From Asparagopsis taxiformis (Eukaryota > Rhodophyta > Florideophyceae > Bonnemaisoniales > Bonnemaisoniaceae): a DNA stretch of 64,000 bases. Under the pieces are notes generated by a model. The model searched no databases. It was given only the letters and a program-made list of their open reading frames with translations, and was not told where the DNA came from. A program made the translations under genes and the position numbers. Location: positions 33,087-97,086 of the forward strand of contig JALQPE010000415.1 of assembly GCA_030407315.1 (NCBI GenBank), written 5' to 3'. This document shows positions 55,601-64,000 of the stretch, one piece after another (position 1 is the first letter of the stretch; each line of letters starts with the position of its first letter).

Positions 55601-56590
55601 GGCATGGAATTTGCCATTCTGGAACAGACGCGTGTCGGCGGGCAGATGCGTGTTCTGCGACCTCAGCACCGTCACAGTGATACGCGAAGAGCTCACATAC
55701 CCCACAGCCAACATATTGTTGCGCAGGTCCTCCACGTGGTCTTCTTTCACATCCCGAAGGGTCACGGTCGGTTCCACTAGCTGCCTCACCAACACAGTCG
55801 CTCCTTCTCCGACGTAATCCGATGTCACAAACTTGGGCACCGTAATTTGCGTCCCCTGCTGCTCACGAATGCTTTCCGCCACCTCCGGTTCGTCGTCCAC
55901 CTCGGTTACGTCCTGCGTAGTAGCTTCGGTGACGTTGGAGCGAGCAGGGTGCTTCGTGCCTCCACTGGAGGCTCTAGCAGAGCGAGCAGGGTGCTTCGTG
56001 CCTCCACTGGAGGCTCTGGCAGAGCGAGCAGGGCGCTTCGTGCCTCCCGAAACCGGGACGGAGCGTGCTGGATGCTTCGTACCCCCCGAACCAGTGATTT
56101 CGCCTGCCGGACCGGTACTGGGCATCCGTCCCGAGCTGGCCTGGTTCGTCGCTGCGTTGAAGTTTGACGTTGCAGCAGGGGTACGAATGTCGCTAGGGCC
56201 ATCCTCCGCAGCGGGGCGCATCATCCGAGTATCCCAAGGGTAAAACGCCGCGGCGTATGCTCCACCCATCGTCTCCGGCGGTCCCTCGGCGCCATCAAAC
56301 ATGTACGGGAACGGGAGGTCCTTGAACTTGTCCTTAGTCGCAATGTTGCGCACGACGATATAGTCCGCCTCGTCGGTTTCCGGCAGCTTGTGGTTGTGCA
56401 GCGTGCGCGGAAGGCCAACATCGCCACCAGCAGTGCTCACCGAAGCCGTCCCAATATGCACAGCCGCACCGTCCACGTCCGCAAACAAATTGACATCGAC
56501 GCCGCGCTTGAGTCCGCGCGACTCCGCTGACGCGCTCACTTGATCGCCGCAAACCGTTGAAAACAAACTGCTGAAATGCGTATCCGCCAT
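52622..56590 (-). CDS. ParB-like domain plus 2-oxoglutarate dioxygenase-like protein
   Basis: The 1322-residue start is the ATG at 56590 (MADTHFSS, context CAACCATGG). The frame is open 59 codons farther upstream without better support. Residues 166-218 hold four units around SGGTKHPARSARAS. Residues about 268-352 resemble a ParB/sulfiredoxin-like domain, with an indicated-position motif VTVIDGLNRLNAMHSIA (334-350). Residues 634-645 (KKKTKARRKRRP) look like a nuclear localisation signal. An acidic linker runs 684-810. The C-terminal part looks like a Fe(II)/2-oxoglutarate dioxygenase: PHNDFPV (His1117, Asp1119), VCPGSHK, GHGHVQHAG (candidate distal His 1186-1191) and TTRYHTYF (candidate 2OG-binding Arg1207). 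ParB-like domains can cut DNA or bind CTP. A nuclear DNA-directed oxygenase is possible but inferred. Direct repeats lie on both sides. Confidence 0.7.
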   Translation of the reverse strand: MADTHFSSLFSTVCGDQVSASAESRGLKRGVDVNLFADVDGAAVHIGTASVSTAGGDVGLPRTLHNHKLPETDEADYIVVRNIATKDKFKDLPFPYMFDGAEGPPETMGGAYAAAFYPWDTRMMRPAAEDGPSDIRTPAATSNFNAATNQASSGRMPSTGPAGEITGSGGTKHPARSVPVSGGTKRPARSARASSGGTKHPARSARASSGGTKHPARSNVTEATTQDVTEVDDEPEVAESIREQQGTQITVPKFVTSDYVGEGATVLVRQLVEPTVTLRDVKEDHVEDLRNNMLAVGYVSSSRITVTVLRSQNTHLPADTRLFQNGKFHANANVTVIDGLNRLNAMHSIADDFTRLTRMHRTKLPQDANRLRWVTQPLDVYYLRRKDDSDLQPHEIIHKSAESNHTTGTQLTERSLVRILSSIQQFIRTIAVANNVENAGDLRESDVIRTLFEAQFMGMMNSTNTARRWTRLAIATLKHPVLDDVLRELNNSERRNEIGITHLDHKIVRELLEENFVFVLRGLSEYLNPAHSGRPDGRFDVNNFYTYVRRVTEIANSLYAAYGRPKSIMRKSFLSTEMAIGSVKQPKELQWHLTNAIAMYKGDDQSSEVRMRRRTTRLQDLETNLKEFFNPTLKKKTKARRKRRPSAANVRLTHKKQRNVEHEPASHGIRRRSQRLRSTGSTRLEEEQPVVVQQSAGEEEQAVVDKPTDQQQATASGDEVDEDSARSPDSAVEIVPQDNQRAGATPSSQESVHNVSDEEENNSADEGQVESKGVREVTITLTVPERVEVDEDGYIVRDSPSEHDLLFDDRMPSLPDDFEVKDRAEGHHLAQRPADVIASVRVGCLPPIELRLLLESVEIDEEGREVRYLKQVAMDPVFEGLHIPEQHRARHLVFEIDTIYPMFFAAWKMAAKAMCEPTSTFLPSRRDFAQVARMCTNWKDSYEAGSGLAYFHSCRTEINERGYTVMHNFADVSYLDASDKFPFDLGLMDEIPNQELFRYFLGTWEGEQVHKDPGKRQLWSPIVNTGDDETDEKNRNEGRARFTSTRHCLVDYAENDESRTDRFKFVTRRALLDVWLGILVRLIGLEECGLPGEKLVMPASGGRFLITGKGCPRQVPHNDFPVPPRDRKDQLPGYFVIANGDDPFPIWVCPGSHKYVFSKALELDMYAKTMKLKKVIVPPRSVFIGHGHVQHAGAGHVDRVVSHTTTRYHTYFRNASYPIPDNVSFGFIRRLGFEEEVIPNAPRRSARQSQPGPVHVRHKTVVPIPVKKDRRPKTGQLGMMRMKKTEPRKDIAYTIRGVPIVPILPGAPDYSGDEEEEQFSDG
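55935..56100 (-). repeat. 42-bp coding minisatellite
   Basis: Inside the ParB-dioxygenase gene a 42-bp unit (plus strand GAGCAGGGTGCTTCGTGCCT...) repeats about 3.5 times. It encodes the 14-residue SGGTKHPARSARAS units. The two central copies are nearly identical, and the outer ones have diverged. In-frame length keeps the protein open whatever the copy number. Confidence 0.9.
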
Positions 56591-56927
56591 GGTTGTTGAG
56601 TTGGAAAGGAAAAGAGATGGTTGACGTTGACGTATTCGAGTGATGTGGATGGTATGTTTCACGTTGAAGAATGGTCGTGAACGCCAATCGTAGAAATAAT
56701 AACACAATACAACCGAAATTTTGTTAGGTACACACCTATCGTGACCGCTGGAATGCAAGAGAGGCAATCGAGATGTGAGTGTCCGTTCGGAACGGGCCCG
56801 AGTCGGGCTCTCGAAACCTGACGAGGTGGCGTGAAGCAGGCAGTGTCCTTGATGTGTAATGTGTTAAAATTACAGCTGTCAAGCTAGGCGGGTTTTGGGC
56901 GGCTGCGAGCACCCCTTTATCCGGGGA

Positions 56928-57096
56928 ACACCCTGATTTGAGTTAAAATTTGGGCTATTCTCAAAAACATGCACATGTGAACATGTTTTTGAGATGGGGG
57001 TGTGCCGTACGGCACAATCGACCCGCTGAAATCAAGGTTTTTTACAATATTTTTGCTGCCCGAAATTCTACAATTTCTGGGCTGACCAGCAATGCA
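56928..57096. repeat. 169-bp direct repeat, right copy
   Basis: It matches 52141-52309 at most positions and has the same ends and central palindrome. It lies about 340 bp upstream of the gene's ATG, so it is placed where it could affect the promoter. Confidence 0.9.
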
Positions 57097-58748
57097 ATAG
57101 CTATCTGCTCTAAACCGATTCTAACAAGCAGAAAGAATCCTCTCCTTCATGACGATGCTCTCGAATTGAGTGCAATGCAACGGACTCCCTCCAAGAGAAC
57201 GACAAAGCATCGTCTTTTCCAAGGCATTTCCGTACGAAAAATAATCGAAAAAACATATTTGACTTTAACCTAACAGCTATCGCGAGCACCGTACTCAGCT
57301 ATATTTCCTCTGTAATTTCCTTCCTCCAACCAATCAATAGCGCTTGGTCACAGGCTTAAAAGCCTTCCACTATCTGTCCTATCCATCGAAGACCCTCGGA
57401 GGGTTCGATCCAGGCTTGATCACCCATGATGGGTGTTGCAACCGAGAAAAATGAAAATGGAACATATTGCGACAGGGACGAGATATCATTCAATGAAAGA
57501 GAACTTCTCTTTCGTTTACATTTTTCTAACAAGATTCTAAACTTCTACGGAGCGGAACAAACCCTATGTCGTCCGTCCGTTTTCATCCCGGGGAGATGTG
57601 GATGTGAGGTAAGACGCAGTGGTGATGTCGTGTTGATTCCCACAGACGGAGGTGGAGGAGGTGGCTACGGAGGAAGCCTGGAGAACTTCTGCGGTACTGA
57701 CATCTCACATGTTGAGAACATGTGAGATGTCAGTACCCATGGATGAGAAGAAAAAAACATGTTGAGGTCCGGTTCGGATATTGTTGCCATTAACGGAGGC
57801 GGAGGAGGCGGCTACGGTGCAAGCCTGGAGAACATGTGACTCACATCTCGGACACAGCATAAGCAATTTTTGAAAAACCAGTAAATTTTATGGTCTGGAC
57901 CATTAGAAATTAGTGGAATGGCAAACCATCAAAAAAATCCCAGAAATTACCGGCGCCGTGCCATAGATAAGTAGGAAATACCGTAAAGAATGTAATGGAA
58001 TGAAACTGCGCCGTGGGAGTGGGTATAAGCACCGTGACAGGTGGAATTTTCCAGTACTGTACGGAAAAATAACATTGGAAAGGACAAAGACACGTCGCGT
58101 TGGTCATGACGGTGACCAGAGGTGGCATATTCCATTTATTTTGGAAATTCTATGCTGGAATGATGGAACGGCGGAACCATATGTATGACAGTACCATGAT
58201 GGACTGGAACCATGATCTTTGATGGTCACTCCAGTCTGTGCAATGGATGGCAGCCGTAGCGGGTCAAGGACGGTAGAGAGATGGACTAGTACTGACTGTT
58301 CCCATGTGATATCCACGTAGATGAAGTCACATTTTGGATGTCCATGAGGAATATGATATCATATGGAAGAGGAGAAATGCAAAGTGTATGGCTTTAACTA
58401 TCCTATCTCGATATGGTCATTGTTTTATCATAGATAGGGTATGGTCGAAAGAATGGAACCATCTACATTGATTTTTAGCACAGATAATACGGCTTGGTTA
58501 CTATTTTAGTCGCTAAAGTCTGTAATCAAGCCACTCCCCTATACACGGGATTGACCCGAATAGTGATTTTCGCCCTGGCTTTAAGCGTTAGTAGTAACAT
58601 AAACGCAGTAGTAGTGTAGTTGACAACTTTTGTGGCAGTGGGGAACATTGTAGTGATTTCGTATCATACGGTAAAAATGCAAAATTGGACGTTACAGATA
58701 TGGGTGAGTAGTACTGAAGAAGTCAACGAAGACTTTTCCTAAACAGAA
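57097..58748. other. Intergenic DNA with Gly-coding repeat and hairpin
   Basis: A 99-codon plus frame at 57426-57725 ends in a Gly-rich run. A related GGAGG...GGCTACGG...AGCCTGGAGAAC stretch occurs at 57646-57690 and again at 57798-57836. No domain is recognised. The rest shows no supported gene. Confidence 0.5.
57693..57737. repeat. Perfect 21-bp inverted repeat, 3-base loop
   Basis: The arm 57693-57713 (GGTACTGACATCTCACATGTT) is followed by loop GAG and its exact reverse complement at 57717-57737. It lies between two copies of the Gly-coding repeat. Confidence 0.95.
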
Positions 58749-59780
58749 TTGCAAATGTGGGCTCTAGTATCTTTATTTGGTGGAGGAACTATGACCAGGC
58801 GGGAATCATTGCGAATTAGGCTCCAAAGCGAAAAATCAATAGCGTGTCGGGAGCGTGAACGGGCTGCAGCTGTTGATGCACTTCCGTCTGTCGGCACCCA
58901 AATAGAGGTATGGTTCCAGGGGGGACGACGCAATGTGGTGGAAGGCTGTGGTAGTGGAAATGAAACTTCCGAGCAGTAACCTATTTGCTCGGGTAAACCA
59001 TCAGCGGGTGACCGCATCGATGTGGACAGAGGAGATGGCGTGTACACGCCCGGTGTGGTGGAGCAGCAGGGTCAGGATTTGGACACTGCAATTGTGAAGT
59101 TGACGACGGAGGAAAAGTATATTGCAGTAACGGAAGTGTCAAAGTGGCGGTATTCGGATTCTGTGAAGCCAAGGCATGATGAAATAGTGATTGCAGAAGG
59201 CAGATTGTTATACGATGCAATTCCTGAAAGGAATTACCCTTGCGTCTCCTATGAACACGTAAAATTTGTGCTGGGAAGTAAGTTGATGTCCGGGGGTCAG
59301 CCACCAACACGTGGCGAAGGAGCAACGGAGAGGTGGACTACGAAGAGGCCGGAGTGGAACATCATGTCGAATCGGATGGTGAATCTAAAGCGATGTCCCC
59401 GCCAAAAGAAGAAGCCAAAAGTGGAATCGGTACTTGATTCCAACACATACAGTGGCATGGAGAAGAGGCTGAGAACACTAGAAAGTATTATTCTTTCTGG
59501 AAGTGGTGGCGATCATCGGATGGTTTACGATGGGAAAGTTCCAATAGAACCTGCACTCACGTCCACAGGACCGGTTCTATTGATGCTTTTGCGCCGCTCA
59601 GTCGAGAAAGCTGTAGAACAGGCAAACAGAGTTACGTTGTCAAACTCCGGGACGGATTTTCCGCATAGTGAGGTGGATGGTGCATGTACCAGTGGGACAG
59701 TTGTGAGTGGTCCAGTGCATATTCCTGCTTCATTGAGCACAACCGTATTCCGGGAAATGTTGAAGGGAACAACAGAGTAG
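58749..59780 (+). CDS. Hypothetical protein, possible Tudor-like segments, one in-frame stop
   Basis: Two open stretches share a frame, 58749-58979 and 59022-59780 (252 codons), separated by TAA at 58977. Each contains a segment resembling a small Tudor-like barrel start: VGTQIEVWFQGG in the first and GDRIDVDRGDGVYTPGVV in the second. A basic patch CPRQKKKPKVES follows. I do not recognise the family. It could be a decayed gene, or one in which the stop lies in an unrecognised intron. A further plus frame, 59684-60184, overlaps its end in another phase. Confidence that this is a real gene is low. Confidence 0.3.
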
Positions 59781-61772
59781 TGTATGCAGGATGTTATTAC
59801 AAATTTTACCCTGGGCTTCATGAGGTAGTGAGCGGAACTGGTGCTGAAGCTGTGAACATTACATGTCCAGTTTTTGCAGCAGTATCGGACTTGTTAGGAT
59901 TACCTCACCCGTGGCGAATGGAGTCATTGCTGCACAGACGAAAGCCTGGAGCGGCAGTGGAAGAGGAAGAAGGGGGAGTGATTAGCGGAAATCGGCCTAG
60001 GAGGCCATTGTTCTTGCGCTTGCTTGGTGCATTGTTGTGCACAGAAACGACGAACGGAGATCCATCGTCTGTTGCAATTGGCAGTAGCTCGTTCTGCGTA
60101 TCCGGAGCAAAATCGAACACGTGGTGCCTAGTGCCCAAGAATAGTTCTGCAGTCCAGGTCAATATGCGCATGGCATGGAGCTGAAAATGCCCATCGATTT
60201 GTGCCGTGCATAGGAGGCCTGACGGGGATGCGAGTCGGGAAGGTGGAAAGGTGACGGGAAGAAGAGTTTTCGTATAGAATGGCAACCGATAACGCAAAAG
60301 AAAAGGGGACAGACAGGGGATGTGTTGTGGGGAACATTTCGAATTCATATACCCTACGTCGTATTCCGAGGTTTTGGCGAACCATGGCGAATAGACAAGT
60401 TGATATCGGAAGATCTAGTCAAAGACGTGGTGGGGTATAACTTTTCAGACAAAAGGGCAGAGGAGTACATAAAATGATACCATTAGTGCAAGAATAAAGC
60501 AAAAACGGTTCTACCAGGCTAATAGATACACATGTATACTGAGAACTAGAGGCAAACAATGCCAGGTTACGTAGGCAAAGATAGCAGAACAGTAAACAGA
60601 AATCTACACATCAATTAAAGAAATACCAAGTTTATCATATTCCTCTAGAGGTACACAATGAACATTAGATGCTACCCTGGCTGTTGGGTTTTCGTAGGAT
60701 TGTTCCATCTGTGTGGCATTAGAATCGAACCGCACCGACATGTATTCTCTGCAGTGATGTTTCTCTTCTTCCTAATAATACCTAGAAGGCAATCACACCC
60801 CCATGAGGTAGTCACGGAGGTCGATGTGACCCCATGTAACACGCAGAGGGAAACCATCATTCCCGAAATTACCGTAGGCGCCATTGTAAGGGCTGTGGTG
60901 AATAACCCGTGCAGGCAAATTGCAATGCGATAACATGCCTGAATTGAATGGGGTTCGTGACAGAGCATCTCGAGTTGTGGGCATTGGCAGAAACTACACA
61001 ACAATATCATAGCTAATGTAAGAAAAGAAAAAGAACAGACGGCCAATCCCTCAACCGGGGCCTTTGTACCTGCATTGCAGGAGCCGTCTACGGCGCCGCT
61101 AACCTGAACTTTGTAAGTAACCTGAATGTGAAGCTCAGGTCGACTCAAAATAAAATCCGAGAAGATATCATCATTTTTGGAATAGACAGCTTGAGACTCA
61201 TCCCCTGTGCCGTAGCCTTCGAAGTTATCGGAATTTTTTCAGATGGACACATATCCAATGCAGAAATGTCATTGTCAGGCGAAAGAGAAACTTTAGCCTG
61301 CATATCTCGATGGATGAGGAAGAAGCATGTTGACTAATTCCATTTTCATCTGCTTCCGGGAGTATTGAAAAACTGTGTGAGCTGCCGCAGTGCCGAAGTA
61401 ACGATCGGAATGGACTGTAAGTCCGAAGGAGAAAGATTAGATACACAAGAAGACGAAGATGAGGAAGAACCAGTACGGCGCTGTTCTCCTTTAGAACCCG
61501 AGAGTCGGCGACGTTCGAATAATTTATTGGTAGCCTACCATCATATAGTATATGATTATATGTTTATATTCGTTGTTCTCGATCCGGATCTCATTGTTCG
61601 GGGAATCAAGGGACCATGGCTTGGGCCATACTCAATCTCATTGCCGGCGATGATTTCGAGTATGCACAGCAAGACTGAAGCGGACGCTGAAAGCTGTCCG
61701 GTCGACGCCGCAGGCTCCACTCCGCCCTCATCACCGACTGAGATTCTTTGACCGCCTTTTGCTTTGTTTAGT
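59781..61772. other. Intergenic DNA, weak short frames
   Basis: A plus frame at 61365-61751 (128 codons) has an acidic run EDEDEEEP and a hydrophobic stretch YDYMFIFVVLD, but no known domain. I see nothing else to support a gene. Confidence 0.4.
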
Positions 61773-61846
61773 GTAGAGGATGGAATGAAGTTACGTGCGC
61801 GAATCTTGATCAAGATTCGCGCACGTACCTTCGTTCCATCCTCTAC
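61773..61846. repeat. 74-bp inverted repeat, 37-bp arms, no loop
   Basis: GTAGAGGATGGAA...CTTGA pairs with TCAAG...TTCCATCCTCTAC with two mismatches (T/C and T/G). The centre is TTGATCAA. It is the longest inverted repeat seen in the window. Confidence 0.95.
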
Positions 61847-61877
61847 CCTCTAGGGTATGCATTGAGGGAAGCATGGG

Positions 61878-62280
61878 TTTTGAGTCTGACTATTTCCGTT
61901 GATGCGATATTTTCATTGGAAGCCTGTTGACTCATTGTGTGTATTGAGCGGAGGATGGAAGAGAGGTACGTGAAGTTTTGAAGTATGCTGCGAGGGAAGG
62001 TTGGTTTTGAGTCTGACTGTTGTGGTTGATTCCGATGTTGTGTAGATGATGCAGGAATGTTAATGACGGAAGGTAAGTTTCATTGAGCGCCAGGATTTGT
62101 TTTGTGAAGATATAGACTCCTGACTTTGATGTTCATTGCAAGGTTTTCGCACCATGTTTGTATTTTGTGTGGATGGATGAGAGGTAAGTAAGGGGGTTTC
62201 TAGGATATCTGCGTGGTAAGCGTTGCTTTTGAATCTGACTGTTGCGATTGATTCCGAAGTTGTGTATGTGATGCAGGAGG
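61878..62280. repeat. Diverged tandem units, TTTTGARTCTGACT...GATGCAGGA
   Basis: A segment beginning TTTTGAGTCTGAC recurs at 61878, 62004 and 62227 (TTTTGAATCTGAC). The last two continue in parallel through GATTCCGA-GTTGTGTA-TGATGCAGGA. Spacing is uneven, so insertions have accumulated between units. A minus frame at 62133-62564 lies over part of it and shows no domain. Confidence 0.7.
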
Positions 62281-62636
62281 GTGAAGCAGGAACGGCAGGA
62301 CTGAAGGAGAGTGAAGAAGGGATCTAGGAAGATGGGGAATGAAGCTGTGAGGTGTTTCTGGTATGTGTATATTTCGGGGCATACGATAGAAGTGAGAGAG
62401 GGTTTGAAGTGGTGTAATTTTGCTGACCATGTTCGTGTTTGATGTCTTGATGATTCAATGGGCTGGGGTGGTGTCGAGGAAAGGGGGGATGGTATTGGGA
62501 AGGAGCGTATTTTTTGTAATCTAGGTCGTGAGGGTTCTTGAAGTATGTGCGGATGGTGGTGCATGGCGTTCGGATGGTAGGGAGAACGCGATAGTGAGGG
62601 AGATGGGTGATCGACGATATGCTGACAGGTATGTTG

Positions 62637-62755
62637 TATTCTGGCTGGATACGTATTTCATATTCTGGCTGAATACATATTCCGTATTCTGACTGGATAC
62701 GTATTTCCTATTCTAACCGGGTATTTATTTCCTATTCTGACCAGATATGTATTCC
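62637..62755. repeat. 24-bp tandem repeat, five copies
   Basis: The units begin TATTCTGGCTGGATACGTATTTC at 62637, 62661, 62685, 62709 and 62733. The last is one base short. The unit is a multiple of three; on the minus strand copies read as YPVRIGN-like octapeptides at the end of a 150-codon frame (62658-63110) that I do not otherwise recognise. Confidence 0.9.
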
Positions 62756-64000
62756 TATTGTAGAGAGACGTGTATACGAGCAGTTCGTAAATAACACGGA
62801 TTTCGGAAATTTCAGAATGAATTATATTAATCAGAATATAAATGAAATGGATTGGAATGGCGTATAAGGAATGTTTCATACGTTCCACGCTACTCCTGGT
62901 GCAAATTTCTCCGTCTGATTTCATCTTTAGCGATTTTACGAGGATTTTTATGTTTCCGGGAGTAAGACAGCTGTCCTCAGTGCTCAAGTCAGGAATAGCT
63001 CTCGAGGACCCAGCAATCTCCTGCAGTTTCTCGGTTCTGTCGTGAGATAGGTGTTGTAAGACATAGTTTCTGCGAAGGACAGCTGTTCTATAATGGGTTT
63101 CGTAAAACATAGCTGTTGGATCGAAGAACTGGCTCCGGAAAGCAGCAGTTTTGTATGATTATATCAGAGATCCATTAAAATGGGCCGGCCCATCTGGCCG
63201 GACGATTAATCTATAATTTGCAATTGCAAATTATAGCAGCGCGCTGCATGTTGAGGTGAGCTCGTCTCCGAAGGACGTGCCTGCTTTTGGACTTCAATCA
63301 GTGTCATTGTTCAATAGTCGCTGCGATCATCTGACATCCACGGTTAGTTGGCAGAAGCTGCCATCGTGCCTCAAAATTGAATGCCGCATCCATCCTAGCG
63401 ATCATGATACATTATCCGCACCAGCACAAAACGCCGCTCCCGCTAATGTATATACCTATTTCAGTCGACTGAAATTGAGCATATTTTACTTGGTGAGTTC
63501 TGGGTTGAGTTAATCCATCAAGGTGCGATACTTTTTCATTGACACTCGAGTGCTAGCGCTGCGAGCGGTGCACTGCGATGTAGACCTTCTATTCCATGGA
63601 GGGAAGCCCTTCTACAAGTGTGATTGGGTACGATTATCTGCCTTCCAAAAAAGTTTGAACAACGTACGGGCTGCACAGAACCAAACACAATGATCTGAGC
63701 ACATTTCACTGGAATGAATCTATATTCTGAGTTCTGTCATGTTTCTGTGTACAAAGGATGGGCTTCTCGCTGCGAACGGAATGATCTTGAACCCTTCTGC
63801 AGACCAAATCTGCTACTTAAATGACAATATTGGTTCTTACCGTGTCATCTTGGTTGCTGAATTTGTGCGGTATATATAGCGTATTGAGTATTCAAATTCA
63901 GTCGCTATCATGATCAATGGTTTGTTGTGATAAATATTGAATGTATTCCACGACCGCTTAGGTGTTTCCACTAAGAGCAAGGGACATTCCATGGGCAGGT
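62756..64000. other. Intergenic DNA to the right edge
   Basis: It contains short frames without domains and the palindromes at 63211-63247. No gene is supported up to the window end. Confidence 0.5.
63211..63247. repeat. 26-bp perfect palindrome followed by GCAGCGCGCTGC
   Basis: CTATAATTTGCAA / TTGCAAATTATAG is a perfect palindrome at 63211-63236. It is joined to a second 12-bp palindrome GCAGCGCGCTGC at 63236-63247. GGGCCGGCCC lies 20 bp upstream. Confidence 0.9.

Noticed and set aside
57381..57410. GGTTCGATCC resembling a tRNA B box
   Set aside because: The flanking bases do not pair as a T stem and no A box or acceptor stem is present.
51261..63247. Inverted repeats as transcription terminators or a CRISPR array
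   Set aside because: The window is eukaryotic, the repeats are not followed by T-runs at gene ends, and there are no regularly spaced identical repeats with unique spacers.

Overview
The window is eukaryotic nuclear DNA dense in transposons. It holds Ty3/gypsy and Ty1/copia retroelements, a cluster of very large STAND/NLR-type receptor genes with related relics, and one large gene joining a ParB-like domain to a dioxygenase-like domain. Long genes run uninterrupted for 4 to 6 kb with no visible introns and there are no bacterial-style operons. This suggests a compact, intron-poor protist or alga. A red alga is my best guess and an oomycete the main alternative; no single marker proves either.

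Layout. 1-1.2 kb: 3' end of a gypsy integrase with a chromodomain. 1.5-2.5 kb: truncated, frameshifted NLR (minus strand). 2.5-9.0 kb: noncoding DNA with duplicated NLR flanks and a TIR-tail relic. 9.0-13.4 kb: intact 1457-residue NLR, order NB-ARC, helical arm, WD40, C-terminal TIR. 13.5-18.1 kb: a young, coding-intact copia element inserted 72 bp before that gene's ATG, with a 5-bp target duplication. 18-21.5 kb: noncoding, including a second copy of the NLR 3' flank. 21.5-30.0 kb: a double NLR (NB-ARC-WD40-NB-ARC-WD40-TIR) broken by one missing base. 31.2-33.4 kb (minus) and 36.6-37.6 kb (plus): decayed NLR relics. 39.9-45.1 kb: decayed copia element carrying a 1.25-kb insert of unknown class with repeated mini-hairpins. 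45.5-50.2 kb: decayed gypsy element, cut at its 3' end. 50.2-52.6 kb: repeat-rich DNA. 52.6-56.6 kb: 1322-residue ParB-like/dioxygenase-like gene between two 169-bp direct repeats. 57-64 kb: weak ORFs, tandem repeats and several long inverted repeats.

How it fits together. The left half looks like a birth-and-death NLR cluster: one intact gene, one fused and frameshifted gene, at least four relics, copies of the same 3' flank at three places, and a near-identical NB-ARC tract shared by two genes that otherwise differ. Retroelements have landed in and beside these genes. The most unusual items are the TIR at the C-terminus of the NLRs, the fused double receptor, and the ParB-dioxygenase protein within direct repeats. 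Function is inferred from domain motifs read by eye; no database search was possible.
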